Source: an uncultured Selenomonas sp. (lineage in GTDB: Bacteria > Bacillota > Negativicutes > Selenomonadales > Selenomonadaceae). From it: 40,975 nt of DNA. The notes under the pieces were generated by a model. The model made no database searches. It saw only the letters and a list, made by a program, of their open reading frames with translations, and was not told the origin of the DNA. Both the position numbers and the translations under genes were made by a program. The stretch is from positions 1 through 40,975 of the forward strand of contig USAK01000013.1 in the NCBI GenBank assembly GCA_900552565.1, in the 5' to 3' direction. Positions 34,208-40,975 of this stretch are shown here, piece after piece; position 1 is the first letter of the stretch; each line of letters opens with the position of its first letter.

Positions 34208-34225
34208 GAGTGTCCAAGTTTCCTC
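34208..34225 (-). promoter_or_regulatory. Conserved porin leader element, copy D
   Basis: The minus strand reads GAGGAAACTTGGACACTC, identical to copy E. It is about 31 bases after the predicted transcription start and 64 bases before the start codon. Confidence 0.7.
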
Positions 34226-34262
34226 AGTTTTTTCTTCTGCAACCTGCGTCAAACTGGTTTCC

Positions 34263-34291
34263 ATCTTAACACAAATATGGTATATTTACAA
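34263..34291 (-). promoter_or_regulatory. Promoter of porin D
   Basis: On the minus strand there is TTGTAA (34291-34286), a 17-base spacer and TAAGAT (34268-34263). Confidence 0.6.
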
Positions 34292-34335
34292 ACTTCTGCT
34301 AATATGTTTCTATCTTAAAAATTTTCTGTATCCAA

Positions 34336-34371
34336 TATACAAAAAGAAACCGTCCCCGAAGGAACGGTCTC
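34336..34371 (-). terminator. Intrinsic terminator after porin E
   Basis: On the minus strand an 11-base stem with G-U pairs (34371-34361 with 34356-34346) and a TTCG loop is followed by TTTTTG. Confidence 0.85.
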
Positions 34372-34404
34372 CATATTTCGCTGTGAAGTTTTTCTCTGAT
34401 GGAA

Positions 34405-35703
34405 TCAGAAGAAGAAGCTTACGCGGCCAAAGAGGACTTTTGCATCTTTGTCGCTGCGAGCCAGCTGCTTGCCATCGAAGTAGCTGACAGCCGTGTAGAC
34501 GTTATGGAACGGCGTGTAGTCAGCGCCGACTTCCCAGCCCTTCGTATTGTTGAGAGCCGTATCATACGTCGGAGCGAAGGCAACGTTTTCGCCGAGGTAG
34601 CGGTAAGCACCATAGAGGCCCCACGTACCAGCATTGACTCTGTCAGCGCCCTTATAGGACAGCTGGATGTTATGAGCCGTGTTGTAGTTGTCAGCTTCAT
34701 CATTCTTAGCAAATGCACCTTCGAGGTTCCAGTTGCGGTCGAATCTGTAGCCAGCACCAACGGACCAGATATTAGCATCGTCGGATTTGGAAGAACTATT
34801 GTTGTACGAAGCCACTTTCGTGAAGGCATCGCTGCCAAAGTGACGGTAGCCAGCACCAAGGCTGAGCTTGTTCGGAGCATAGTTGAGCATGATGCCCTGA
34901 TAGTTAGCAGCCGAATCTTTAGCAGCAGCTGCCGTGCTTACAGCGTAATCTGCATTGTCGAGGTCCCAACGGCCAGCTTCAAGCGTCGTCTTGAGGTCTT
35001 TGCCAAACGTTACCTGTGCACCGGAGAAGTCATCATCGAGAACGAGACCATTCGTCTCCGTGGAGAACAGCGCCTGTTTACCAAGCTTAACCTGGAAGTT
35101 CTTGTAGTCGCCCTGTGCATAAACACGTGCAAGTTTTACATCGCCCGTAGCACCCGTATCCTTGCTCGTGTTGATATCAGCATCGAGACGTGCCTTGACA
35201 TGCCAATTCTGGTTGACTTCGGCCGTCGGCTCAAGACGGAGTTTCAGGCGATCCGTATTCTGCTTGTCTTTGCCAGCTTCATTGTGTACGCCGTCGCGGT
35301 CTTCAACGCGTTTGCTCCAATAACGATAACGAGCTTCGCCGTTCCATTTAACCATGTCAGCATTGCGCTCGAGGTTGCTGACGCGAACACCGAGGTTGTT
35401 CAGTTCATCGGAGAACTCAGCAGCGAGTTTGTCGATGAGGACCTTATCCGCAGCGGAGACATCGCTCTTAGCCATGGCCTTGGCGATCATCTGAGCCATC
35501 TCATAACGCGTAATGTTCTGGTTGCCGCGGAACGTCGTGTCGCCGTAGCCTTCGATGACGCCGTCAGCTGCGAGCTGGGATACAGCGTCATAGGCCCAGT
35601 GGTCAGCTGGAACATCAGAGAACGGATTGGCAGCAGCGAACGTCGTGCTGGCAGCGCCGACAACGAGAGCCGTCGTCAGTGCGGATACGAGAGTCTTTTT
35701 CAT
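34405..35703 (-). CDS. SLH-domain outer-membrane porin (porin E)
   Basis: The product has 432 residues and ends FGRVSFFF. It has the same signal, SLH, coiled-coil linker and barrel architecture. It is the first porin in the direction of transcription. The barrel resembles that of porin D. The start at 35703 has GAAGGAGGAG 7 bases upstream and no in-frame extension, which helps fix the start for the whole family. Confidence 0.93.
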   Translation of the reverse strand: MKKTLVSALTTALVVGAASTTFAAANPFSDVPADHWAYDAVSQLAADGVIEGYGDTTFRGNQNITRYEMAQMIAKAMAKSDVSAADKVLIDKLAAEFSDELNNLGVRVSNLERNADMVKWNGEARYRYWSKRVEDRDGVHNEAGKDKQNTDRLKLRLEPTAEVNQNWHVKARLDADINTSKDTGATGDVKLARVYAQGDYKNFQVKLGKQALFSTETNGLVLDDDFSGAQVTFGKDLKTTLEAGRWDLDNADYAVSTAAAAKDSAANYQGIMLNYAPNKLSLGAGYRHFGSDAFTKVASYNNSSSKSDDANIWSVGAGYRFDRNWNLEGAFAKNDEADNYNTAHNIQLSYKGADRVNAGTWGLYGAYRYLGENVAFAPTYDTALNNTKGWEVGADYTPFHNVYTAVSYFDGKQLARSDKDAKVLFGRVSFFF

Positions 35704-35771
35704 AAGAAACTCCTCCTTCGAAAAAATAGAAATTATTTATTTCGATGAAGCCAAAGAAAAAAGAACCGCAT

Positions 35772-35789
35772 GAGTGTCCAAGTTTCCTC
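35772..35789 (-). promoter_or_regulatory. Conserved porin leader element, copy E
   Basis: The minus strand reads GAGGAAACTTGGACACTC. It is about 35 bases after the predicted transcription start and 69 bases before the start codon. Confidence 0.7.
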
Positions 35790-35830
35790 AGAATCCTTGA
35801 CTCCCTTTGGTTCTCCATCGAACAGTAATG

Positions 35831-35860
35831 ATTGTAACATAGGCCATAGGTGCTTGTAAA
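35831..35860 (-). promoter_or_regulatory. Promoter of porin E
   Basis: On the minus strand there is TTTACA (35860-35855), an 18-base spacer and TACAAT (35836-35831). Confidence 0.6.
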
Positions 35861-35958
35861 CCATTACAGGTGTTTTTTAATCTCAGTACTGCGCTTTAAA
35901 GCTTGTTTAGTGCAGAGAAACAAACATCATGTTATAATGGATACAGGCAAAGCTGCGC

Positions 35959-36162
35959 TTATGCTTTTGTTTCATTTTTATGCGTAACAGCGCGGACCAT
36001 TTTCTCGAATTTCGTGCGCGGCATCATGACGAGATGGCCGCAGCCCTGACATTTGAGGCGGAAATCCATGCCTGTACGCAGGATTTCCCATTCGCTTGAA
36101 CCGCACGGATGCGCTTTTTTCATGCGCACGATGTCGCCGACTTCATAATGCTGTTTTTCCAT
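35959..36162 (-). CDS. DUF951 family protein (YyzM-like)
   Basis: The product has 67 residues. The pattern VGDIVRMKKAHPCG...WEILRTGMDFRLKCQGCGHLVMMPR fits the DUF951 family, small proteins with a possible metal-binding CxxC (KCQGCG) that occur across Firmicutes, often near chromosome-partition genes or ychF. Function is unknown, though nucleic-acid binding has been suggested by fold type. I chose the ATG at 36162 by match to the family and by the GGAGGC site upstream. Confidence 0.85.
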   Translation of the reverse strand: MEKQHYEVGDIVRMKKAHPCGSSEWEILRTGMDFRLKCQGCGHLVMMPRTKFEKMVRAVTHKNETKA

Positions 36163-36164
36163 CT

Positions 36165-36174
36165 GGAGGCCTCC
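36165..36174. promoter_or_regulatory. Palindromic Shine-Dalgarno sequence shared by two divergent genes
   Basis: GGAGGCCTCC is self-complementary, so GGAGG precedes the start codon at suitable spacing on both strands (ATG at 36176 on plus and at 36162 on minus). Only 13 bases separate the two starts. Confidence 0.75.
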
Positions 36175-36175
36175 C

Positions 36176-36958
36176 ATGATAATTTCTGTTCTGCAAATGC
36201 CGGTTGCTTTTGCCCGGCCGGATGTCAATATCGAAACACTGCGGCGCATGGTCAAAACGGCCATGCGCGAGGATCCCGATGTGCTCGTGCTGCCCGAGCT
36301 CTGGCGTCTCGGCTTTTATCCGCGGCCGATTGCCGTGCACGCCGATGAAGACGGCGCCGAATCGCGCAGCGTCCTTGCCGAGCTTGCACGAACAAATCAC
36401 GTCAACATCGTCGGCGGCACCGTCGCCAACAAGCGCGGCAGCAAGGTCTATAATACCTGCTACGTCTTCGACCGCACGGGCAAAGAAATTGCCTATTACG
36501 ATAAGACGCATCTTTTTTCGCCGAGCGGTGAGAAAAAAGAGTTTGCCGCCGGCGACCATCTTGCCACGTTCCGGCTCGACGGTGTGCTCTGCGGCGTGGC
36601 CGTCTGCTACGATGTGCGTTTCCCGGAACTCATCCGCAAGCTCGCGCTCGAGGATATCACCGTGCTCTTCCTGCCCGCCGCCTGGCCCGCGAGCCGCGTC
36701 AATCACTGGCAGCTACTCACGCGCACACGCGCCATCGAAAATGAAATGTACGTCATCGCCGCCAACGAGGCCGGCACCGACGAACAGGGCAACCACCTCG
36801 CCGGCCATTCCGCCATCATCGACCCGTGGGGCGAGGCCATCGCCGAAGCCGGCGAATGCGAGACTATCCTCACCGCCCGCCTGCGCCCCGGCCTTCGCCA
36901 GCACATCCGCGAGACCATCAACGTCTTCGCCGACCGCCGGCCTGAACTATATACATGA
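36176..36958 (+). CDS. Carbon-nitrogen hydrolase (nitrilase superfamily)
   Basis: The product has 260 residues. The catalytic triad is visible: Glu41 (LPELW), Lys110 (YDKTHLF) and Cys144 (VAVCYDVRFPEL). The sequence is closest in pattern to omega-amidase/YafV-like members, which hydrolyse small amides such as 2-oxoglutaramate. The substrate remains open. Its message must begin within or before the divergent DUF951 gene, so both transcripts overlap. Confidence 0.9.
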   Translation: MIISVLQMPVAFARPDVNIETLRRMVKTAMREDPDVLVLPELWRLGFYPRPIAVHADEDGAESRSVLAELARTNHVNIVGGTVANKRGSKVYNTCYVFDRTGKEIAYYDKTHLFSPSGEKKEFAAGDHLATFRLDGVLCGVAVCYDVRFPELIRKLALEDITVLFLPAAWPASRVNHWQLLTRTRAIENEMYVIAANEAGTDEQGNHLAGHSAIIDPWGEAIAEAGECETILTARLRPGLRQHIRETINVFADRRPELYT

Positions 36959-36979
36959 TGGCATATCCTATGATATAAT
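36950..36979 (+). promoter_or_regulatory. Promoter of the small toxin-like gene
   Basis: TATACA (36950-36955), an 18-base spacer and TATAAT (36974-36979). The -10 is perfect and the -35 weak. It overlaps the end of the nitrilase gene. Confidence 0.5.
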
Positions 36980-37012
36980 GCAACAGTAGGTTGTGCATAA
37001 ACGTAGGCGGTC

Positions 37013-37039
37013 AACTCATAAGCCCCGAAAGGGGTGTTG
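37013..37039 (+). promoter_or_regulatory. Hairpin that hides the toxin ribosome site
   Basis: CCCC (37023-37026), loop GAAA, GGGG (37031-37034), extended by CAAC/GTTG. The GGGG is the Shine-Dalgarno sequence of the 22-residue frame. Such masking is common in type I toxin messages. Confidence 0.55.
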
Positions 37040-37042
37040 CCC

Positions 37043-37111
37043 ATGAACAGATACGATTTCTTAACGTTTCTTGTTTTGTTATTGGCGATTATCGTTGCAA
37101 TAAAGGCATGA
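37043..37111 (+). CDS. Putative holin-like type I toxin peptide
   Basis: The 22-residue peptide reads MNRYDFLTFL followed by VLLLAIIVAIKA. It has a short polar start, one hydrophobic membrane-spanning segment and a basic residue at the end, the usual build of membrane-acting type I toxins of Firmicutes (putative holin-like toxins). AAGGGG lies 8 bases before the ATG inside a hairpin. Downstream are a GC-rich inverted repeat and then a plus-strand terminator, the layout known from such loci. It is too short for normal gene calling. The family assignment is by architecture and composition, not by a proven match. Confidence 0.6.
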   Translation: MNRYDFLTFLVLLLAIIVAIKA

Positions 37112-37204
37112 GAAAAGCCGCCCACAGGTTTCCAGTCTTAGGCGGCTAATCTCATTAGTTTCTTAGTATTGGGGCTGTGACCGTTTACGGCACAGCCTTT
37201 CTTT
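37105..37204 (-). ncRNA. Predicted antisense RNA antitoxin
   Basis: A promoter on the minus strand (TTGATT 37238-37233, 16-base spacer, TATAAT 37216-37211) would start an RNA near 37204. It reads through the complement of the toxin terminator and ends at a GCCGCC...GGCGGC hairpin (37146-37117) followed by TTTTCT. The RNA of about 100 bases is fully complementary to the 3-prime part of the toxin message. This is predicted from sequence only. Confidence 0.55.
37110..37146 (-). terminator. Intrinsic terminator of the antisense RNA
   Basis: On the minus strand GCCGCC (37146-37141) pairs with GGCGGC (37122-37117), followed by TTTTCT. On the plus strand the same hairpin lies just after the toxin stop codon. 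Confidence 0.6.
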
Positions 37205-37209
37205 TATTT
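37173..37209 (+). terminator. Intrinsic terminator of the toxin message
   Basis: GGCTGTG (37173-37179) pairs with CACAGCC (37191-37197) with an inner CCG/CGG helix, followed by TTTCTTTTATTT. Confidence 0.8.
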
Positions 37210-37210
37210 C

Positions 37211-37238
37211 ATTATATCACAGCAGAGCGGAAAATCAA
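37211..37238 (-). promoter_or_regulatory. Promoter of the predicted antisense RNA
   Basis: TTGATT (37238-37233) and TATAAT (37216-37211) are separated by 16 bases on the minus strand, immediately after the ychF stop codon. Confidence 0.5.
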
Positions 37239-37240
37239 CA

Positions 37241-38347
37241 TCAAACATTGAAGCGGAAGTTGACGACATCCCCATCCTGCATGACGTAATCCTTGCCCTC
37301 AACGCGGACCTGGCCTTTTTCACGCGCGGCAGCGACGCTGCCGGCAGCGATGAGGTCGTTATAGTTGACAATCTCGGCACGGATGAAGCCGCGCTCGAAG
37401 TCCGTATGGATTTTGCCCGCAGCTTTCGGGGCCGTCGTGCCTTTGACAATCGTCCAAGCGCGGCATTCGTCAGGACCAGCCGTCAGGAACGTCTGGAGGC
37501 CGAGCAGGTCAAACGCTGCTTTAATCAGGCGGTCAAGGCCGCTTTCCGTCTCACCGAGGTCTTCAAGGAAGGCTTTGGCCTCTTCTTCGTCGAGCTCAGC
37601 GATTTCCGACTCGACTTTCGCCGAGATGGCGACGACTTCGGCGCCTTCTTTGGCGGCGTATTCCTTGACCTGCTGCACGTACGGATTCTCATCATAAGCC
37701 GTGGCAACTTCGTCTTCAGCGACGTTCGTGACATAGAGCGTCGGCTTGAGCGTCAAAAGATTCATTTCCTTGATGAGCTCGAGGTCATCCTCGGAGAGGT
37801 CGACCTGACGGGCCGGCTTGCCCTCGTCGAGTGCGGCCTTGATGCGGCGCAGAACTTCGTCCTCGACCTTGGCTTCTTTGTTGCCGGATTTCGCGATTTT
37901 CGCGAGCTTCATGATGCGTTTCTCGACAATCTCGAGGTCGGCGAGGCAGAGCTCTGTCTGGATGATGTCGATGTCGCGCAACGGGTCGATGCTGCCTTCG
38001 ACATGCGTGATGTTCGGGTCGACAAAGCAGCGCACGACATGGGCTACAGCATCAACCTGACGGATGTGCTCAAGGAACTTGTTGCCAAGGCCCTCACCCT
38101 TCGACGCGCCCTTGACGAGGCCGGCGATATCGACAAAACGCACAGAAGCCGGCGTCGTCTTCTTGGAATTGTAGAGTTCATGCAGGACCTTGAGGCGCGG
38201 GTCTGGCACCGCGACAACGCCGACATTCGGCTCAATCGTGCAGAACGGGAAATTGGCCGCTTCAGCGCCGGCCTTCGTGATGGCATTGAAAAGCGTGCTC
38301 TTGCCGACATTCGGCAGACCGACAATACCAACTTCTAAGTTACTCAA
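37241..38347 (-). CDS. ychF: Redox-responsive ATPase YchF (Obg family)
   Basis: The product has 368 residues. It has the P-loop GLPNVGKST at 10-18, [10 protein letters not shown] as the second switch region, and NVAE in place of the usual NKxD, the change that gives YchF its preference for ATP over GTP. A C-terminal TGS domain ([22 protein letters not shown]) completes it. YchF binds ribosomes and affects stress responses. The start is TTG with GAAGGAG 8 bases upstream. Confidence 0.96.
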   Translation of the reverse strand: MSNLEVGIVGLPNVGKSTLFNAITKAGAEAANFPFCTIEPNVGVVAVPDPRLKVLHELYNSKKTTPASVRFVDIAGLVKGASKGEGLGNKFLEHIRQVDAVAHVVRCFVDPNITHVEGSIDPLRDIDIIQTELCLADLEIVEKRIMKLAKIAKSGNKEAKVEDEVLRRIKAALDEGKPARQVDLSEDDLELIKEMNLLTLKPTLYVTNVAEDEVATAYDENPYVQQVKEYAAKEGAEVVAISAKVESEIAELDEEEAKAFLEDLGETESGLDRLIKAAFDLLGLQTFLTAGPDECRAWTIVKGTTAPKAAGKIHTDFERGFIRAEIVNYNDLIAAGSVAAAREKGQVRVEGKDYVMQDGDVVNFRFNV

Positions 38348-38375
38348 TGAAATTACTCCTTCTTTATCTTATATA

Positions 38376-39014
38376 TTACAGGGTACCGAAAATCCTGTCG
38401 CCGGCATCGCCGAGCCCTGGTACGATATAGCCTTTATCGTTGAGCTTCTCGTCTACCGCAGCGACGTAAAGCGGGACATCCGGATGTTCCTTGTTGATGA
38501 CGCGGATGCCCTCAGGGGCTGCAACGAGGCACATGAGGATGATGTGCTTCGCGCCCTTTTCCTTGAGCAGCGAGAGGGCTGCCGACGAGCTGCCGCCCGT
38601 GGCGAGCATCGGGTCGACGACAATCAGCGTGCGTTCAGCGACATCGCCCGGCAGTTTGCAGTAATATTCGACCGGCTTCAGCGTCTTCGGGTCGCGGTAC
38701 ATGCCGACATGGCCGACGCGGGCCGCCGGAATCATGTTGACGACGCCATTGAGCATGCCAAGACCGGCACGCAGAATGGGGACAACGCCGACTTTCTTGC
38801 CGGCGAGCATCTTTTCCTTGCACTTGCAGATTGGCGTCTCAATCTCAACTTCCTTAAGCGGGAAATCACGCGTGATTTCATAAGCCATGAGCATCGAGAT
38901 TTCTTCGAGCAGTTCGCGGAAATCCTTCGTACCCGTCTCTTTCATGCGCATAATCGTGAGCTTATGCTGAATCAGCGGATGGTCGATGACATGGACGTTT
39001 AGTTCTTCAGACAT
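38376..39014 (-). CDS. upp: Uracil phosphoribosyltransferase
   Basis: The product has 212 residues, typical for Upp. It converts uracil and PRPP to UMP for pyrimidine salvage. The PRPP-binding segment [15 protein letters not shown] is at 133-147, and the C-terminal uracil-binding [12 protein letters not shown] is present. It lies downstream of glyA and rpiB, a common Firmicutes arrangement, with a GC-rich hairpin in between. Confidence 0.96.
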   Translation of the reverse strand: MSEELNVHVIDHPLIQHKLTIMRMKETGTKDFRELLEEISMLMAYEITRDFPLKEVEIETPICKCKEKMLAGKKVGVVPILRAGLGMLNGVVNMIPAARVGHVGMYRDPKTLKPVEYYCKLPGDVAERTLIVVDPMLATGGSSSAALSLLKEKGAKHIILMCLVAAPEGIRVINKEHPDVPLYVAAVDEKLNDKGYIVPGLGDAGDRIFGTL

Positions 39015-39081
39015 GAGATACGCTCCTTCCTCATTTCTATCCTACATCTCTTACTTATATCATATTATTTTGCACATGATA

Positions 39082-39104
39082 CAGCCCCGCACGGGCGGGG
39101 CCAT
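39082..39104. other. GC-rich hairpin between glyA and upp
   Basis: GGCCCCGC and GCGGGGC on the minus strand can pair around a CCGT loop, but no T-run follows. It may be a processing or stabilising structure, or a weak terminator that tunes upp relative to glyA. Confidence 0.5.
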
Positions 39105-39126
39105 ATACATCTCAGATTTATTTTTC

Positions 39127-40374
39127 TTATTCGTAAAGAGGATATTTTTTGCAGAGAGCAGCGACGCGGCGGCGGGCCTCTTCTTTATGCTCCTCGTTCG
39201 TAATGTCGTTGAGGACGAGGGCGATGATGTTGCCAACTTCGCGCATGTCGTCTTCCTTGAAGCCGCGCGTCGTCAGGGCCGGGCTGCCGAGGCGGATGCC
39301 GCTCGTGACGAACGGGGAACGCGGCTCAAACGGAATCGTATTGCGGTTCGACGTGATGTTGACTTCATCGAGGACCGTCTGGGCCTCTTTGCCCGTAATG
39401 CCTTTGCTCGTGAGGTCGACGAGCATCAGATGCGTATCCGTGCCGCCCGAGACGATGCGGAAGCCGTCAGCCTGCAGCGTTTCGGCAAGAGCCTGTGCGT
39501 TCTTGATAATCTGCTTGGCGTATTCCTTGAACTCCGGACGCAGGGCCTCGCCGAGGGCCACGGCCTTTGCGGCGATGACGTGCATCAAAGGACCGCCCTG
39601 TACGCCAGGGAACACAGCCTTGTTGAACTGTTTGCCGAATTCCGCATCTTTGCAGAGAATCATGCCACCGCGCGGGCCGCGCAGCGTCTTATGCGTCGTC
39701 GTCGTAACGACATCGGCATACGGCACTGGGCTCGGATGCAGGCCAGCTGCGACGAGGCCGGCGATATGTGCGATATCGACCATGAGATACGCGCCGACTT
39801 TATGGGCAATATCTGCGAGGCGCGGAAAATCAATGATGCGCGCATAGGCAGAAGCACCGGCGACGATGAGCTTCGGTCTGCATTCCTCGGCCTTTTTCTC
39901 AAGGGCATCGTAGTCAATGCGCTCCGTCTCTTTATCAACGCCGTACGGCACAATCTTGAAGTATTTGCCGCTCATGTTGACGGGGCTGCCATGCGTCAGA
40001 TGGCCGCCGTCCGTGAGGTTCATGCCCATGACCGTATCCCCCGGCGTCAAGAGGGCAAAGAAGACTGCCATGTTGGCCTGAGCACCGGAATGCGGCTGGA
40101 CATTGGCATATTCTGCACCGAAGAGCTTCTTGGCACGGTCGATAGCCAGCTGCTCGACGATGTCGACGTACTCGCAGCCGCCGTAATAGCGCTTGCCAGG
40201 ATAGCCTTCTGCGTATTTATTCGTCAGCACGCTGCCCTGTGCTTCCATCACAGCTTTGGAAACGATATTCTCCGAAGCGATGAGTTCCAGCTTCGTGCGC
40301 TGGCGGTTGAGCTCAAGGTCAATGGCCTTGGCGACTTCCGGGTCAGAATGTTTCAGGGTATCCATCAGGCTCAT
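39127..40374 (-). CDS. glyA: Serine hydroxymethyltransferase
   Basis: The product has 415 residues. It interconverts serine and glycine with transfer of a one-carbon unit to tetrahydrofolate. The PLP-binding lysine is Lys229 in [24 protein letters not shown] near the start and YGGCEYVD are family landmarks. I chose the ATG at 40374 because GAGGAGGA lies 6 bases upstream; the frame is open seven codons further. It follows rpiB by about 48 bases and is probably co-transcribed with it. Confidence 0.96.
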   Translation of the reverse strand: MSLMDTLKHSDPEVAKAIDLELNRQRTKLELIASENIVSKAVMEAQGSVLTNKYAEGYPGKRYYGGCEYVDIVEQLAIDRAKKLFGAEYANVQPHSGAQANMAVFFALLTPGDTVMGMNLTDGGHLTHGSPVNMSGKYFKIVPYGVDKETERIDYDALEKKAEECRPKLIVAGASAYARIIDFPRLADIAHKVGAYLMVDIAHIAGLVAAGLHPSPVPYADVVTTTTHKTLRGPRGGMILCKDAEFGKQFNKAVFPGVQGGPLMHVIAAKAVALGEALRPEFKEYAKQIIKNAQALAETLQADGFRIVSGGTDTHLMLVDLTSKGITGKEAQTVLDEVNITSNRNTIPFEPRSPFVTSGIRLGSPALTTRGFKEDDMREVGNIIALVLNDITNEEHKEEARRRVAALCKKYPLYE

Positions 40375-40422
40375 GGGTGTTCCTCCTCTATACAAGAAAA
40401 ATACAATCAGTATGCGCTGAGC

Positions 40423-40866
40423 TTATTTCTGCTCTAAAGCCATGATTTTATTGACGCGGCGCTCATGACGGCCGCCTTCGAACGTGCTCTCGACGAAAGC
40501 ACGGACGATTTCGCCGGCAGGGCCAAAGCCTAAGACGCGGCCACCCATGGCGAGGACATTGGCATTGTTATGCTGGCGTGCTTTCTTTGCCGAGTAAACA
40601 TCGTTGCAGAGGGCGCAGCGGATGCCCTTAATCTTATTGGCGGCAATCGAGATGCCGATGCCCGTGCCGCAGAGCACGATGCCAAAATCAGCAGCACCGC
40701 TCGTGACGTCTGCGCAGACCTTCTCCGCAATATCCGGATAGTCCACCGACTCCGTGCCGAATGTGCCGACATCCGTAACCTTGATATCCTCGTATTCTTT
40801 CAGGACCATCTTGACTTCATCTTTGAGGGCCACTGCACCGTGGTCACTGCCAATCGTAATTTTCAT
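40423..40866 (-). CDS. rpiB: Ribose-5-phosphate isomerase B
   Basis: The product has 147 residues, normal for RpiB. GSDHGA at 7-12 and CGTGIGISIAANK with the catalytic Cys66 are diagnostic; NDVYSAKKARQHNNANVLAMGGR follows. It isomerises ribose-5-phosphate and ribulose-5-phosphate in the pentose phosphate pathway, supplying PRPP precursors used by upp downstream. It is the first gene of the cluster within the window. Confidence 0.96.
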   Translation of the reverse strand: MKITIGSDHGAVALKDEVKMVLKEYEDIKVTDVGTFGTESVDYPDIAEKVCADVTSGAADFGIVLCGTGIGISIAANKIKGIRCALCNDVYSAKKARQHNNANVLAMGGRVLGFGPAGEIVRAFVESTFEGGRHERRVNKIMALEQK

Positions 40867-40957
40867 GGATCCTCCACCTTTCTATCATACTCTTCTTTAT
40901 TTTATCACATGCGCACGAAAAAAAATACCGCAAAGCTTCTCAAGCCGTGAACGTACC

Positions 40958-40975
40958 CCCGCCTATAGAGGCGGG
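40958..40975. other. Perfect hairpin at the right edge
   Basis: CCCGCCT, loop ATAG, AGGCGGG forms a 7-base stem reaching the last base of the window. It may be a terminator or the edge of a structured RNA; what follows cannot be seen. Confidence 0.5.

Noticed and set aside
28053..34264. N-terminal extensions of porins A, C and D, starting near the conserved leader element
   Set aside because: The extensions have unrelated sequence and length, porin E has none, and every porin has a strong ribosome site directly before its MKKT start.
25513..35703. The repeated genes as a possible mobile or prophage-related array
   Set aside because: No transposase, integrase, inverted terminal repeats or phage genes were seen; tandem duplication explains the array.
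31128..35748. Long plus-strand open frames of about 450 codons opposite each of several porins
   Set aside because: They recur because the porins are paralogous and use restricted codons; they have no ribosome sites and translate to valine/isoleucine-rich sequence without domains.

Overview
The window looks like a chromosomal segment from a diderm member of the Firmicutes, class Negativicutes, most likely family Selenomonadaceae (Selenomonas/Mitsuokella-like). The case rests on five outer-membrane porins that carry an N-terminal SLH domain and end in an aromatic C-terminal residue, as in the Mep45-type proteins of Selenomonas. It is supported by two secreted PTP-like phytases of the Selenomonas/Mitsuokella type, combined with a Firmicutes-style yvcK-rapZ-whiA cluster. 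Base composition is high in GC. Nearly all genes are on the minus strand. No prophage, insertion sequence, CRISPR array or tRNA was seen.

Layout. Positions 1-260 hold two consensus tandem promoters and a boxA-like motif pointing left, which suggests an rRNA operon just off the left edge. Positions 325-6628 (minus) hold a secreted protein of unknown function, then an operon of HAD phosphatase, rapZ, yvcK, whiA and a polysaccharide deacetylase. An MFS exporter and a small membrane protein follow on the plus strand. Positions 8434-11133 are the four-gene 2-oxoacid:ferredoxin oxidoreductase operon (korDABC), next to an iron-type alcohol dehydrogenase (plus). Then come cstA, behind a leader with its own promoter and an intrinsic terminator, an old-yellow-enzyme-like oxidoreductase, murA, an S55-like secreted protein with a long charged insertion, an AMIN/phosphodiester-glycosidase protein and mreB. 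A strongly expressed-looking lactate dehydrogenase-family gene and a small anchored protein are on the plus strand, followed by alr (minus).

The accessory core is 25513-35703: five paralogous SLH porins (here A to E, numbered left to right) and two phytases, arranged E-D-C-B-phytase2-A-phytase1 in the direction of transcription. Porin B-phytase2 and porin A-phytase1 look like a duplicated two-gene unit. Each gene has its own terminator, and promoters can be proposed for almost all. All five porin leaders share an 18-base element about 27 to 35 bases after the predicted transcription start, which is the strongest sign here of a shared, possibly undescribed, regulatory system.

The right end has a DUF951 gene and a nitrilase-family gene whose divergent starts share one palindromic Shine-Dalgarno sequence. 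Next is a compact locus that reads as a type I toxin-antitoxin system: a 22-residue membrane peptide and a predicted antisense RNA. After it come ychF and an upp-glyA-rpiB cluster (minus).

Together the genes describe an anaerobic fermenter (lactate dehydrogenase, alcohol dehydrogenase, ferredoxin-dependent oxoacid metabolism, CstA peptide/pyruvate-type uptake) with an outer membrane tethered to peptidoglycan and a capacity to use plant phytate outside the cytoplasm.
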